Part shown: piece by piece, positions 1 through 8,603 of the stretch
Position numbering within the stretch: the first letter of the stretch is position 1
How the letters are laid out: every line of letters starts with the position of its first letter
Assembly: GCA_021324855.1 (NCBI GenBank)
Contig: JAJPIG010000021.1
Coordinates: 1-64,000, forward strand
Direction of reading: 5' to 3'
Length of the DNA: 64,000 nucleotides
Origin: Pseudomonadota bacterium
Lineage (GTDB): Bacteria; Desulfobacterota; Binatia; Binatales; Binataceae
The notes under the pieces: generated by a model
Told to the model about the DNA's origin: nothing
The model's input: only the letters and a program-made list of their open reading frames with translations
Database searches by the model: none
Program-made: the position numbers and the translations under genes

Positions 1-407
1 GGATCGCGCGGGTTGCCCGAGGCCGCCGGGGTCGCCATCCAGCGCTCGGTGTCGCCCATCGCCACGTCGGTGATCGTCTCGCCCGGCTGAAGCTGGATGT
101 CGGTGGTCCGAAGCGGCGCGCAATCGACAACCAGTTCTGATGGCCCGCCGTACGGGTAGAGTACGAATTGGGAGGTCTTGTAGACCGGCCACTTGCCGCC
201 GTCCTGATGCTCCCTGATCGCCTGCTGAACCTCGGGCGGCTGCTCGGCCAGAAGCTCGGCGCCGGTTGGCGGCGCGGGCGTCGCCGCCGCTTTCGGCGCG
301 GCCTCGGTCACAATCCTGAGCGGCGGTGGAGCAACCGGCTGCAGCGCAGCGCACGCCGTCAGCGAAACCGCAAGTCCAATCGCAAATGCCGATTTGATTC
401 GATTCAT
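1..407 (-). CDS. trbG: Conjugal transfer protein TrbG (VirB9 family), 5' part only; 3' end lies outside the window
   Basis: This is a component of the outer-membrane part of a P-type (Trb) type IV secretion system. The visible 135 residues begin at an ATG at 405-407 with GGGAGG 7 bases upstream. They carry a lipoprotein-type signal peptide (LTAC lipobox near residues 16-19), an Ala/Pro-rich linker, and then the VirB9/TrbG N-terminal domain. The recognisable segments are VLYPYG, CAPLRTTDIQLQPGE and the GDTERW turn. It lies 14 bp downstream of trbF on the same strand, the usual trbF-trbG order. The window edge removes the C-terminal half, so an intact gene cannot be confirmed. Confidence 0.88.
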   Translation of the reverse strand, partial: MNRIKSAFAIGLAVSLTACAALQPVAPPPLRIVTEAAPKAAATPAPPTGAELLAEQPPEVQQAIREHQDGGKWPVYKTSQFVLYPYGGPSELVVDCAPLRTTDIQLQPGETITDVAMGDTERWMATPAASGNPRD

Positions 408-421
408 CGCACGTCCTCCCT

Positions 422-1090
422 TCAGCCCTGCTGCCTGGTCAAGCTGATCTGGGTCACGTAGAAACCGAGCGGATTGCTCACGATCGCGTCGTCGGAGTTG
501 GGCGGGACGATTTCGGTCTTGAGAACCGCTTCCCAGTGCGCCGGCGCCCCCAGCGCCGCGCCGCCAAGATCGCGCTCCGTCTCGGTCCAGCGCACCTGGT
601 AGCTCTCGGCCGAGAGCTTCAGGATCGAATCGATCTGGACCGTGACCGTCTCCTTCTGCGCGCGCTTGAACGGGTTATGGGCGAAGCCGTCCGAGTGGTA
701 GTACTCGTCGAGGAACCGGTCCGCCGCGCCGCGCGCATGCGCGAGCAGCGCGTTGAGCATCTCCTGCTCGACCTGCGCGTCGCTGCTGACCGCGCGCGCG
801 TTGCGGATAAAGGCGGCGACCTCGTAGCGCTCGATCCGGTCAGTTACGTCAGGGACCGAAGTGGGAGTCAGCGGCTGCGGAACGGTGAGCGCGTAGCCGA
901 GCTTGTCGACCTCGACCACGTACGGGATGTAGCGGCTTCGCGTCGCGACCCAGACGATCCCGATCGCAAGAATCAGCGAGACGGCCAGCAGCCCGCCCGC
1001 GGCTATCTGCCAGTTGCGCTTGCCGAGCGCCAGATCGGCGTAGCGCTCATCCCATTCCCGTCGCGCTTCGAAGTATGGATTCGCACCCAC
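422..1090 (-). CDS. trbF: Conjugal transfer protein TrbF (VirB8 family)
   Basis: TrbF is an inner-membrane assembly factor of the conjugative type IV secretion channel. The protein has a short cytoplasmic N-terminus with the family signature NPYFEARREWDERY, one membrane segment at about residues 28-49, and a periplasmic VirB8-like NTF2 fold (YVVEVDKLG start; VRWTETERD and GFYVTQISLTRQ near the end). I prefer the GTG at 1088-1090, preceded by GAGG with 6-base spacing; an in-frame ATG at 1174 would add 28 residues without family similarity. It precedes trbG, and no other transfer gene lies between it and the tRNA scar at 1405, so the trb operon is truncated or rearranged here. Confidence 0.88.
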   Translation of the reverse strand: MGANPYFEARREWDERYADLALGKRNWQIAAGGLLAVSLILAIGIVWVATRSRYIPYVVEVDKLGYALTVPQPLTPTSVPDVTDRIERYEVAAFIRNARAVSSDAQVEQEMLNALLAHARGAADRFLDEYYHSDGFAHNPFKRAQKETVTVQIDSILKLSAESYQVRWTETERDLGGAALGAPAHWEAVLKTEIVPPNSDDAIVSNPLGFYVTQISLTRQQG

Positions 1091-1204
1091 GGTACACCTC
1101 GTTGGGGTTGGCTCTTTTGTAATGGACAGCGGAAAACTGCCAATCTGCCGCGCAGAGGATTTTGTAAGCAGCAAATCGCCGATTCGCGGGCGTTGGCGAA
1201 CGGT

Positions 1205-1296
1205 ACTTTGGCGGTGTTTTCTGGCCCCTGAGCAGAATCGGCTTCAAGGGCGAATCGGGATGGCTTTGACTTTGGCTAAACTTTGGCGGTTTTTTC
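1205..1296. repeat. Three copies of ACTTTGGC beside the att site
   Basis: The gap between trbF and the tRNA fragment (1091-1404) has no convincing gene. It contains ACTTTGGC at 1205-1212, 1269-1276 and 1280-1287. The outer two extend to a 17-base direct repeat with one mismatch (1205-1221 and 1280-1296). Direct repeats of this kind close to an attachment site are typical of integrase or excisionase arm-type binding sites; that role is inferred. Confidence 0.5.
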
Positions 1297-1404
1297 GGTC
1301 GCGACGGGTCTGAAGGGGTTTGTCGGCATGTGGATAAGATCAAAAAAGCCTTGAAAATGCTCGATTGTGATCGATCGCGACCGATGGCGACAGGGCCTCG
1401 AACC

Positions 1405-1460
1405 GACTTAAAATCCTCTGGAGCGAAAGCTCCGTGCGGGTTCGAATCCCGCCCCCGGCA
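1405..1460 (+). mobile_element. att site: 3' fragment of tRNA-Leu(TAA), right end of an integrated element
   Basis: The stretch holds half of the anticodon stem (GA..), the loop CTTAAAA with anticodon TAA at 1409-1411, the long variable arm with GGAGCGAAAGCTCC, a perfect T stem-loop around GGTTCGAAT and the 3' acceptor strand CCCCGGC plus discriminator A at 1460. The matching 5' acceptor GCCGGGG and D arm are absent upstream, and the left side of the anticodon stem (ACCGA) does not pair with TCCTC. This is therefore a tRNA 3' end duplicated by integration. With the tRNA on the plus strand, the inserted element lies to the left, where trbF and trbG are. Confidence 0.85.
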
Positions 1461-1823
1461 TGCACGACCGAGTTCACGAGCGAGGATCATCAGGAAGCAT
1501 GGTCATCGTTTCGTCATTATCAGGACGGCGCTGATTTTGCCGATTCATCCATCGCCGCCGTTAATCGCCGTCACGGCTGCGAGCGAACCGTGACGTTCGA
1601 TCGGAAAGCAGCCAAGCGCTCGGACTTCGTCGTTTTGTAAATGGATCGCCGCAACACTAACGATCTCATCACTGCCCGAGATTGCTTTTCATCTCCTCGA
1701 ACGTAGTCTAATTGCCGATTTCGGCGCGCGCTGATCGGAATTGCCGGTCCCCGTATCGTCTCTTTTCAATCCGAGACGACCGCAATGGCCGCGGAGTTTT
1801 GGTAAAGCGAAGCGTGGTGAAAA
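1461..1823. other. Intergenic region between att scar and first chromosomal gene
   Basis: I see no convincing gene, RNA or repeat in these 363 bases. Short frames here lack ribosome sites and family similarity. The last part probably carries the promoter of the downstream membrane protein gene, but no clear -35/-10 pair stands out. Confidence 0.5.
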
Positions 1824-2591
1824 ATGATCAATTTCGTTTTCGATATCGAGGGGTGGCTGCCGTCTGCGGCGCTGGCCCTGACGATGACTCTAACCTGGCT
1901 GATCGGCTGGAAGTTGGGACAGCGCCTGCTGACCCGCGGCGAGAGTTCTCCCGAATCGAAATGGGATGATGCGGCTCTGGCGCTCCTTGGCCTGCTGTTG
2001 GCCTTCTCGTTCGGGGTTTCAATCAGTAAGTACGACCAGCGCAGGCTGATGGTGGTGGCCGACAGCAACGCGATCGGCGACTTTTACACCTGTGCCAGCC
2101 TGCTTAACGATCCCTGGCGCATCAAACTGCAGACCGTCATTCGCGAGTATGCCCGGTTACGGTTCGAATTAACCCGTATGCCGCTGGACGAAGAGACGTT
2201 GCAGCGCGGTCTGGAAAAATCTGAGGCGCTACAGCAGAGAATGACGGATTTGGTCGCGCAAGCAGTGGCAGCCGGTACTCCGATCTCGGTGTCGCTGACC
2301 AACACGCTCAACGCGCTAATCAGTGCGCAGGCTGCTCGCCTGGCCGCCTATCGCGACCGCCTGCCGCCGGTGGTCGTGCTGCTCCTGTTTGCTTCCGGCA
2401 TCGTCACAGCATTGCTGGTCGGACGGGAGCAGGGCGCAGCAAACCAGGCCCAGGTCGTTGGGACGTTGAGTTTTATCGTGCTCGTGAGTCTGACGGTGTA
2501 CGTCATTATCGATCTGAACCAACCGGGGCGCGGTCTCATCAGGGCAAGCCAGGAATCGCTTGAACGGTTGCTGGTTTCGATTTCCAGGTAG
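1824..2591 (+). CDS. Bestrophin-like (DUF4239-type) membrane protein
   Basis: A 255-residue inner-membrane protein. There is a hydrophobic segment at about residues 12-32, a second at about 50-68 ending in the motif LLAFSFGVSISKYDQRR, a helical central domain that follows ADSNAIGDFY (residues about 78-88), and two C-terminal membrane segments at about 181-197 and 210-228. This layout and the LLxFSxG...DxRR...ANAIG pattern match the DUF4239 / bestrophin-like family, which is often annotated as possible ion channels without proof. It is the first intact chromosomal gene after the att scar and has no operon partner. Function beyond the family assignment is unknown. Confidence 0.7.
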   Translation: MINFVFDIEGWLPSAALALTMTLTWLIGWKLGQRLLTRGESSPESKWDDAALALLGLLLAFSFGVSISKYDQRRLMVVADSNAIGDFYTCASLLNDPWRIKLQTVIREYARLRFELTRMPLDEETLQRGLEKSEALQQRMTDLVAQAVAAGTPISVSLTNTLNALISAQAARLAAYRDRLPPVVVLLLFASGIVTALLVGREQGAANQAQVVGTLSFIVLVSLTVYVIIDLNQPGRGLIRASQESLERLLVSISR

Positions 2592-2625
2592 ACATCACAG
2601 GGCGTTTACCACGCGAAGAATGCAT

Positions 2626-3837
2626 TCATGCGGACGACGCAGGATGCCTGGGACTCTCGGCCAGCAACATCGGGCCGTAGACGATCTCAAACAAGCCGAA
2701 CGCCGCAATCCAGCACGCTGCCGACGAGACCAGCAGAATGATCATCGCGCGCGGCGCCCACGATGCGCCGACGCGCGCGATCGCGGCGAGGTTGATGAGG
2801 ACGAAGATCAGGACCGTCGCGCGATTCGCGGTCAGATCGCGTCCGGTGTGTCCAAGCGTGACGCGTGGCATCACGGCCAGGATCATGACGCCGATCGCGC
2901 CGGCCGTCAGCGCGTGGATCGCCGAAGGCATTGGGATGCGAGCGTTCAGGATCGAAAGCCCAAGCAGCGCGGTTCCGGCCACGACCCAGGCATAGCCGAC
3001 ATGCAAAATGAACAGCAGCGGTTCCGACCGTGTCGATGCTCCGCACCAGCGAGCCATCCGCCACGCGTTGAGCATGGCTGCGATGGCCAGAATCACACCC
3101 GCCAGACGAAAATCGGGAACGATGGCCCAGATAACCAGGCCCGCGCCAAGCAGGCCGACCGCCGCGCCGTCAACCGGGCCGGGCGCAGGCGGCAGACGCA
3201 CGCTCCCGCGTTTCACCAGCCAGTTGCGCGTGAAGTTCGGGACGATGCGGCCGCCGATTATCGAAATCAGCATGATCGGCACTGCCAGTCCGAGGCGCCA
3301 TCCCAGTCCGCCGAATACCGGCATATGCAGTATGGACTCGAGATCCATGAGCAGGTCGGCGACGACGAAAACCGAAAGCAGCGCGCTCATCACCAGGTTA
3401 CGCCAGTTACGGCTGGCGAGGATTTCGCGGGTGGCCACCGCGAGGAGCGCCGCTGGAAATGACAGATCGGCGACGACCACACTCGAGGCGGGGAGATAAG
3501 CGGAGATCAGGCAGGCGATGCGGCCCAGCAGCCATAGCCCTGTGAGCAGCGCCAACTGGCGGCCCTGCACAGGCATCCGCTTGGTCCAATTCGGAATCGC
3601 CGTCAACAGAAAGCCCCCGACCACCGCCATCACGAAGCCGAAAAACATTTCGTGGATATGCCACGCCATCGGCTCGAAGCGGGTCGGCAACTGCAAATCG
3701 CCGAAGAACATGGCGAGCCACAGAGCGATATCCACCACCGTCCAGCTTCCGGCGGCAAGAAACAACGGGCGAAAGGCGTACGTGAGGACCGCCAGCGGCC
3801 CCAGGCGGTGAGGATGTTCTTCGATCGTGGTCGTCAT
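2626..3837 (-). CDS. nnrS: NnrS family membrane protein
   Basis: NnrS is a polytopic heme/copper-associated membrane protein linked to nitric-oxide stress and denitrification in other bacteria. The 403-residue product starts at ATG 3835-3837 (MTTTIEEHP), just before the conserved AFRPLFLAAG segment. The family pattern WHxHEMxFGF appears as MAWHIHEMFFGFV, followed by about twelve membrane helices and the TAGAIGVMILAVMPRVTLGHTGR region. Upstream in-frame starts at 3861 and 3993 would add non-conserved sequence. No nitrite or NO reductase gene is nearby. Palindromes at 3981-4028 lie upstream of the gene and could bind its regulator. Confidence 0.85.
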   Translation of the reverse strand: MTTTIEEHPHRLGPLAVLTYAFRPLFLAAGSWTVVDIALWLAMFFGDLQLPTRFEPMAWHIHEMFFGFVMAVVGGFLLTAIPNWTKRMPVQGRQLALLTGLWLLGRIACLISAYLPASSVVVADLSFPAALLAVATREILASRNWRNLVMSALLSVFVVADLLMDLESILHMPVFGGLGWRLGLAVPIMLISIIGGRIVPNFTRNWLVKRGSVRLPPAPGPVDGAAVGLLGAGLVIWAIVPDFRLAGVILAIAAMLNAWRMARWCGASTRSEPLLFILHVGYAWVVAGTALLGLSILNARIPMPSAIHALTAGAIGVMILAVMPRVTLGHTGRDLTANRATVLIFVLINLAAIARVGASWAPRAMIILLVSSAACWIAAFGLFEIVYGPMLLAESPRHPASSA

Positions 3838-3980
3838 GTCATTATCCGGGCGCGCCAGCATTATTTTTCGGCGCTCCAGGTTCAGGTCAAGATCGCGGGC
3901 GTAGCAGTGCATAGGATGTAGCGCCGCCAACGCTCGGACTCCTTCGCCAACGATGCGCCGGCCACTATCTGGATGCTGCT

Positions 3981-4028
3981 GAGATTTGCTCATCTCGCTG
4001 AGTATCTTTACTCACGACGTTGAGCAAA
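3981..4028. promoter_or_regulatory. Nested palindromes upstream of nnrS
   Basis: The 332-bp gap between nnrS and the downstream end of the kinase gene has no gene but holds stacked inverted repeats: GAGAT-N6-ATCTC (3981-3996), TGAGTA-TCTT-TACTCA (3999-4014) and TTTGCTCA (3985-3992) paired with TGAGCAAA (4021-4028). The 16-bp central palindrome has the size of a CRP/FNR-family dimer site but not the exact FNR core. It could act on nnrS about 150 bases downstream; that role is inferred. Confidence 0.45.
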
Positions 4029-4169
4029 ATGTACGGTGCTGAAACCATCGCGCAGACGCTGGTTGCGCGCCTGTCATTCTCGCGTGGCGTCGCTTTGTCG
4101 ATGATTGCGCAGAGCCGGCAAACGCGGACAGGGCTCGGACCTTCTATCTGCGAACAAAGGCCGAAGAGG

Positions 4170-6920
4170 TCACGCCGCGCCGGAGGGCGCGGAAGTCGCC
4201 CCCGACGAGCCACCCAGGATGTCGCGGAGCTGGTAGAGATCGATTGGCTTCACCAGATAGTGATCGAAGCCGGCATTGAATGCGGCTTCGCGGCTCTCGC
4301 GATGGCCGTAGCCGGTGACGGCAATCAGCACGACATCGGAACCCCGCGCATCGGCGCGGATTCGGCGCGCGACTTCGTAGCCATCGAAGCCCGGCAGCCC
4401 GACGTCGACCAGGGCAAAGTTGGGCCGTACGGCAAGTGTCGCCCTGACGCCGTCCGGCCCGTCTTCGGCCACGTAGACCTCGTGGCCCAGGCTTTCGAGC
4501 AAATCGCGCAAGCCCACCCGAACATCAACATTGTCTTCGATTACCACGATGCGCCGACGTGAGTCGTTCGCCTCGATCGATGAGTTGCCGGCGCGCTCAG
4601 CCTTGACGCCGACCGGATCGATTCGCGGCAGAGTCACAGTAAAGGTGCTGCCTTGGCCCGGTCCGGCGCTGGATGCGGTCACGTTGCCGCCGTGCCGTTC
4701 GGTGAGCTTCTTGACCAGCGTCAAGCCAAGACCCAACCCGCCGTGTGCGCGCTCGAGCGTGCGCTCGCCCTGCGTGAAGAGGTCGAAGATGCGGGGCAGA
4801 AGCTCGGCCGAAATTCCGGCGCCGGTATCGATGACCCGGAGTTGGGCGTGACCGTCCTCGGGTCCGACCCAGATGCTGATCCGGCCGCCGGCGGGAGTGT
4901 ACTTGACGGCGTTGGCGAGCAGGTTAGTTGCGATCTGGGCCACCCGATCCGCATCGGCATTGACCCATACCGGCACGGCTTCGAACTGGATCTCATGGCG
5001 CACGAACTCCCCGTTCACGCGCATGTTGTTGACGCACTCGGTGACACATTGCGCGAGGTCCATCGGGCTCTGATTCAGGACGATTTTGCCGCTGGTTACA
5101 CGCGCCACGTCGAGCAGGTCGTCTACCAGCCGCCGGGTATGCTCGATCTGTCGGGCGATGATGTCCTGCGCCTTTGCGGCCAGGTCCGGCCGGCGGTCGG
5201 CGCGCTGCAGAAGATGAACGGCATTCGAGATGGCGCCGATGGGATTGCGCAACTCGTGCCCGAGCATCGCGAGAAACTCGTCCTTGGCGCGGTTCGCTTC
5301 CTCAGCCGCCTGGCGCGCGGCACGTTCGACTTCGTCCAACTGGGCGCGCTCGATACGGCCTGCGGCGCGAAACGCCGCGAGTTGGATCAAACCAAGGTCT
5401 TCATTATTGAACTCGTGCCGGTGGAAAGTACCGAGCTCGATAACGCCGATGACCTTGTTGTTGAGCCGCATCGGCGCGCCCACAACCGATTTAACATGAT
5501 TGGCAAAAAATGCAGAGAGGTGCTCATCGCGCGGCAGATCATTCATGATCAGACCGTTGACGCTGGCTGCGATCCTTCCCGCCACGCCCGTGCCGAGGGC
5601 GAGCCTGAAGTCGGAAGGAATCGGTTCTGAGATTCCAACCGAGCTTACCGCACGCAGTTCCCCGGCGCCGGGATCGAGCAGCAGAACGGCTCCGAAGTCC
5701 GCGTGGATCACCGACTTCAGGCGTATCAGCAGTTCGCGAAGGATTTCGTCGCGAGTGCTGCCGGGCAACTCCATCGAGACGGTCTGCAGCCGCCGGAGCA
5801 TAGCAAGCGATTTTTCGGCGTGAGAACGGGCGCGCCGCTCAGCATCGAGCAGCAGTTCGCGTTCCGCGGTGTGCTTGGTCCGCTCCTCATCGAGCCGGCG
5901 CCGCTGTGTGACCTCGGCGGCGACTGCGATAGTGGTAACGCCGATCGTGCCCAGGAACACCTGCAGGAATAGAAAAGCCTGGTTGCGCGATGCGCGCGCG
6001 AACGGTCCGAAGCCATGGAGCGTGCCGGCGATCGCAAAGGCGGCGAGAATCAAATTGGCGGTTGCGGTTTCACGCGCCCCGAAGCGAAACGCGATCCATA
6101 TAAGGATCGGGATGATCGCGAACTCCAGCGGATAAGGCTGGTCCGGATGCGGCAACCAGCTTCCGAATACGATTGAGCCCGCCGCCACGAGCGCCGTCAG
6201 AGTGACAATGGTCTCAAACTTCTGCTTCCAGACGTCATCGAGGCGGCGATCGTTGGCCCACAGCAACAGCGGCGGAAACACGATCAGGGCGCCGGCCGCA
6301 TCGCCAAGCCACCATGTAATCCAAACCGGCGCGAACTCCGGCCACTTGGCGCGCCCTGCGAAGCAGAGCGCCGTAACCCCGATTGTCGCGGCGATTAGCG
6401 TGCTGAACAGGACACCCAGCACTAGGAACTTAGCGGTATCTCGCGCCTGATCGAAGACTTTACGCCCATCGGCAAAGCGGCTGATCAGCCAGGCGCCCGA
6501 GAGGCTTTCGAGCGTATTGCCAGAGGCGATGGCGAGCGAGGCCGCGATCGAACCCGCGGCCATCAAGTTAACCAGAAAAGCGGCCACGAAAATCGCGGGC
6601 CAGAATCGATATCCGAACACCAGAAGCGCGGCTAGAGCAATTCCAGTGGGAGCCCAAACCGCCGAGGCGCACGGAGCTATAAAAGCGAAGCGCAAACAAA
6701 TCCTGGCTGAGAGAAAATAGGCCAGGAACAGAAGGGCGCCCGTGACAGTTTGGCCGACGAGGCCCGAACTGCGGCGCTCCGGCAGCTCCGCTGAGATCGG
6801 CATCGCTTGCGAAGGGAGAACTTCGGCCGGGTTCGTCACAGAGGCCATCGCGCAAGTGATCCTACCGGGCCCGGTCGTAAGACCAGGCAAACAATCGTTA
6901 CAATCGGTAGCATATGTCAT
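4170..6920 (-). CDS. MASE1-GAF hybrid sensor histidine kinase with C-terminal receiver
   Basis: This is a membrane-bound hybrid two-component sensor. The 916-residue protein has a MASE1-type membrane sensor with 8-9 helices (about 55-335), a short coiled linker, a GAF domain (about 390-525), HisKA with phospho-acceptor His555 in MLGHELRNP, an HATPase domain (N box Asn670, DTGAG near 699-702, HGGLGLGL near 726-733), and a receiver domain (about 789-905) with Asp839 and Lys891. There is no separate output regulator next door, so the phosphate must pass elsewhere or end in the receiver. The start is uncertain: the first ATG has a weak ribosome site, and Met25 (6848), preceded by AGGA, is a fair alternative. 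Confidence 0.88.
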   Translation of the reverse strand: MTYATDCNDCLPGLTTGPGRITCAMASVTNPAEVLPSQAMPISAELPERRSSGLVGQTVTGALLFLAYFLSARICLRFAFIAPCASAVWAPTGIALAALLVFGYRFWPAIFVAAFLVNLMAAGSIAASLAIASGNTLESLSGAWLISRFADGRKVFDQARDTAKFLVLGVLFSTLIAATIGVTALCFAGRAKWPEFAPVWITWWLGDAAGALIVFPPLLLWANDRRLDDVWKQKFETIVTLTALVAAGSIVFGSWLPHPDQPYPLEFAIIPILIWIAFRFGARETATANLILAAFAIAGTLHGFGPFARASRNQAFLFLQVFLGTIGVTTIAVAAEVTQRRRLDEERTKHTAERELLLDAERRARSHAEKSLAMLRRLQTVSMELPGSTRDEILRELLIRLKSVIHADFGAVLLLDPGAGELRAVSSVGISEPIPSDFRLALGTGVAGRIAASVNGLIMNDLPRDEHLSAFFANHVKSVVGAPMRLNNKVIGVIELGTFHRHEFNNEDLGLIQLAAFRAAGRIERAQLDEVERAARQAAEEANRAKDEFLAMLGHELRNPIGAISNAVHLLQRADRRPDLAAKAQDIIARQIEHTRRLVDDLLDVARVTSGKIVLNQSPMDLAQCVTECVNNMRVNGEFVRHEIQFEAVPVWVNADADRVAQIATNLLANAVKYTPAGGRISIWVGPEDGHAQLRVIDTGAGISAELLPRIFDLFTQGERTLERAHGGLGLGLTLVKKLTERHGGNVTASSAGPGQGSTFTVTLPRIDPVGVKAERAGNSSIEANDSRRRIVVIEDNVDVRVGLRDLLESLGHEVYVAEDGPDGVRATLAVRPNFALVDVGLPGFDGYEVARRIRADARGSDVVLIAVTGYGHRESREAAFNAGFDHYLVKPIDLYQLRDILGGSSGATSAPSGAA

Positions 6921-7136
6921 CGCCGGTTAGGAAATACAAGAACACGCAGATCAACGTCTGGACATGTTATTCAACGGATTTCATCGATTGGAAACGGTCT
7001 ATAGCACTTTCGCCAGCCGGCGCATCAAGTTTTCAAAGATTTCAACAACAGAAGACCACCAAAATCGTTTCGTCCGGGATGGTCGCGCGTCGCTCGCTTC
7101 GAGGGTAAGCTGCTTGCGGCCGATGGAGCATCATCG

Positions 7137-7832
7137 ATGAAGGGATTTCAGGTACGGGCGTGGATGCTCGCGATAGTCGCGATGGTCGCGAGCGCTGCCT
7201 GTTCAACGCAGCCGACTTACGATTTCTCGCGCGCGCGGCGCCCGTCGCTCGTGCTGGTCTATGATTTTCGTGCCTCTCCGGCGAGTCCCTTCGAAGATCA
7301 AAAGCTCATAGCGCAGGGTACGAAGAATTTCGGCTCGGCAAGTCCGCAGGCGCGCCAGGCTGCGTTAGGCGAGATCGTGCGCACGGAGATCCGCGACAAG
7401 CTCATCACCGGGATCAATGCGATGGGGATGACGGCGCAGGCCGGCGATCCATCAGAGCCGGCGCCCGCCGGCGCCGTTTTGATCCGAGGCGATTTCAGCA
7501 GCGGGAGCCCCGATAATCGGTTGGTCAGAAACATCATTCTTTTCAGTAAGAACAGATCGACCGTCGATACCGATGTCTACGTGCTCGGCGCCGTCACGCA
7601 GGACAATCTGCGCGCGCTGCTGCATGTGCTAACCAACGCCGAGACCAAACCGATGCCGGCGGTGACTAAGAAGGGCGAGACTTCCGCGACCCTCGATACC
7701 TATCGGCCGCAGATCGATGAGCTGGTGAATCAGACCACCAATCAGGCACTCGCGAGCATCTCGACTTACTTCGCCAATCAGGGCTGGATTAGCCGCTCCC
7801 AGGTGGTTTTCCCGAGTTTCGCCAGCCGGTGA
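7137..7832 (+). CDS. DUF4410-like lipoprotein
   Basis: A 231-residue predicted outer- or inner-membrane lipoprotein: N-terminal signal peptide with lipobox ending SAAC (Cys22), followed by VLVYDFRASP and the alternating beta pattern of the DUF4410 family, whose members carry a central xxIRGDFxxxxxGNR-type motif (here LIRGDFSSGSPDNR). The normal family core is followed by about 60 residues of less conserved tail. It has no operon partner; the channel-like gene downstream converges on it. Family function is unknown. Confidence 0.65.
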   Translation: MKGFQVRAWMLAIVAMVASAACSTQPTYDFSRARRPSLVLVYDFRASPASPFEDQKLIAQGTKNFGSASPQARQAALGEIVRTEIRDKLITGINAMGMTAQAGDPSEPAPAGAVLIRGDFSSGSPDNRLVRNIILFSKNRSTVDTDVYVLGAVTQDNLRALLHVLTNAETKPMPAVTKKGETSATLDTYRPQIDELVNQTTNQALASISTYFANQGWISRSQVVFPSFASR

Positions 7833-7873
7833 TTCCCGCCAGTGGGTGATTCCCGATCGAGGGACGCGCTTCG

Positions 7874-8599
7874 CTATTCGCCGCCCCAGCGCGAGGAGTG
7901 CAGGCTTACCAGCCGCGCGATCAGGACCGCGATATAGAACTGGCCGGCGATTCCCTCGACCGCGGCGACCGCGCGCGCAGGCGGGCTCGTGGGTATGATA
8001 TCGCCGAAGCCGACGCTCGCCAGCGTCACCAGGCTGAAGTAGATGAAAGTGATTATCTGCTGATGAATTTCCCCGGGATGCCCGGAAAATTTCAACGTGA
8101 TCGTGCTGGATTGATAGGAGCCCGGATAGAACATCTCGATCAGCACGAAAATGAACGAGCACATCAGGCCGAATAGAAGATAACCGCAAAGCGCGCCACT
8201 GATCGTGTCGTAGGTGATGCGCCGCGCAGTCAGCACCGAATGCACGATGAAAGTGACGGCCAGGGCAAGGAAAAGCACCCACGCGATCGAAAAGATAATC
8301 AACAGCGCGCGATTGCCGGTGATCATGATGGCCCAACGGCCGATGAGGGCGGGGAGCGCAAGCGCAAGGCCGATGGTCAATTCCCGGCGATTACGTGTGA
8401 AGACCTTCAGAGTTCCGAGCAGCACCAGCGACAACAGCAGGGGAATGATGATGCTGTTGTGTTCAGCGTTGGCCTCGAAGAAGGGCGGAATCAGGATGAA
8501 CGCGAGCATGAGGGCGAGCAGGATCGTGTAGTTGCCCGGGAACCGCTCTGCGAGCGACTCCCAGCTCGGACGCACTGGCGCGCGCGCTCTATCCGACAT
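7874..8599 (-). CDS. Two-pore-helix K+ channel-like membrane protein
   Basis: A 241-residue membrane protein with N-terminal hydrophobic helices (about 25-40, 50-65, 75-120), then the classical pore module: outer helix at about 136-157, pore loop with selectivity-filter-like VGFGD at 196-200, and an inner helix at about 212-230. This matches the Ion_trans_2 family. The filter has Phe where most K+ channels have Tyr, which is tolerated in some channels. No RCK/TrkA regulatory domain is attached. The stop is 4 bases from the upstream FAH gene on the same strand, so the two are probably cotranscribed. Confidence 0.75.
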   Translation of the reverse strand: MSDRARAPVRPSWESLAERFPGNYTILLALMLAFILIPPFFEANAEHNSIIIPLLLSLVLLGTLKVFTRNRRELTIGLALALPALIGRWAIMITGNRALLIIFSIAWVLFLALAVTFIVHSVLTARRITYDTISGALCGYLLFGLMCSFIFVLIEMFYPGSYQSSTITLKFSGHPGEIHQQIITFIYFSLVTLASVGFGDIIPTSPPARAVAAVEGIAGQFYIAVLIARLVSLHSSRWGGE

Positions 8600-8603
8600 G
8601 CGG

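Noticed and set aside
1330-1640. Overlapping short frames around the tRNA fragment
   Set aside because: They overlap the tRNA-Leu scar, lack ribosome sites and show no family similarity.
2560-3462. A 300-residue plus-strand frame opposite nnrS
   Set aside because: Its composition (Arg/Asp/Gln/His-rich) is that of an antisense reading of a membrane-protein gene.
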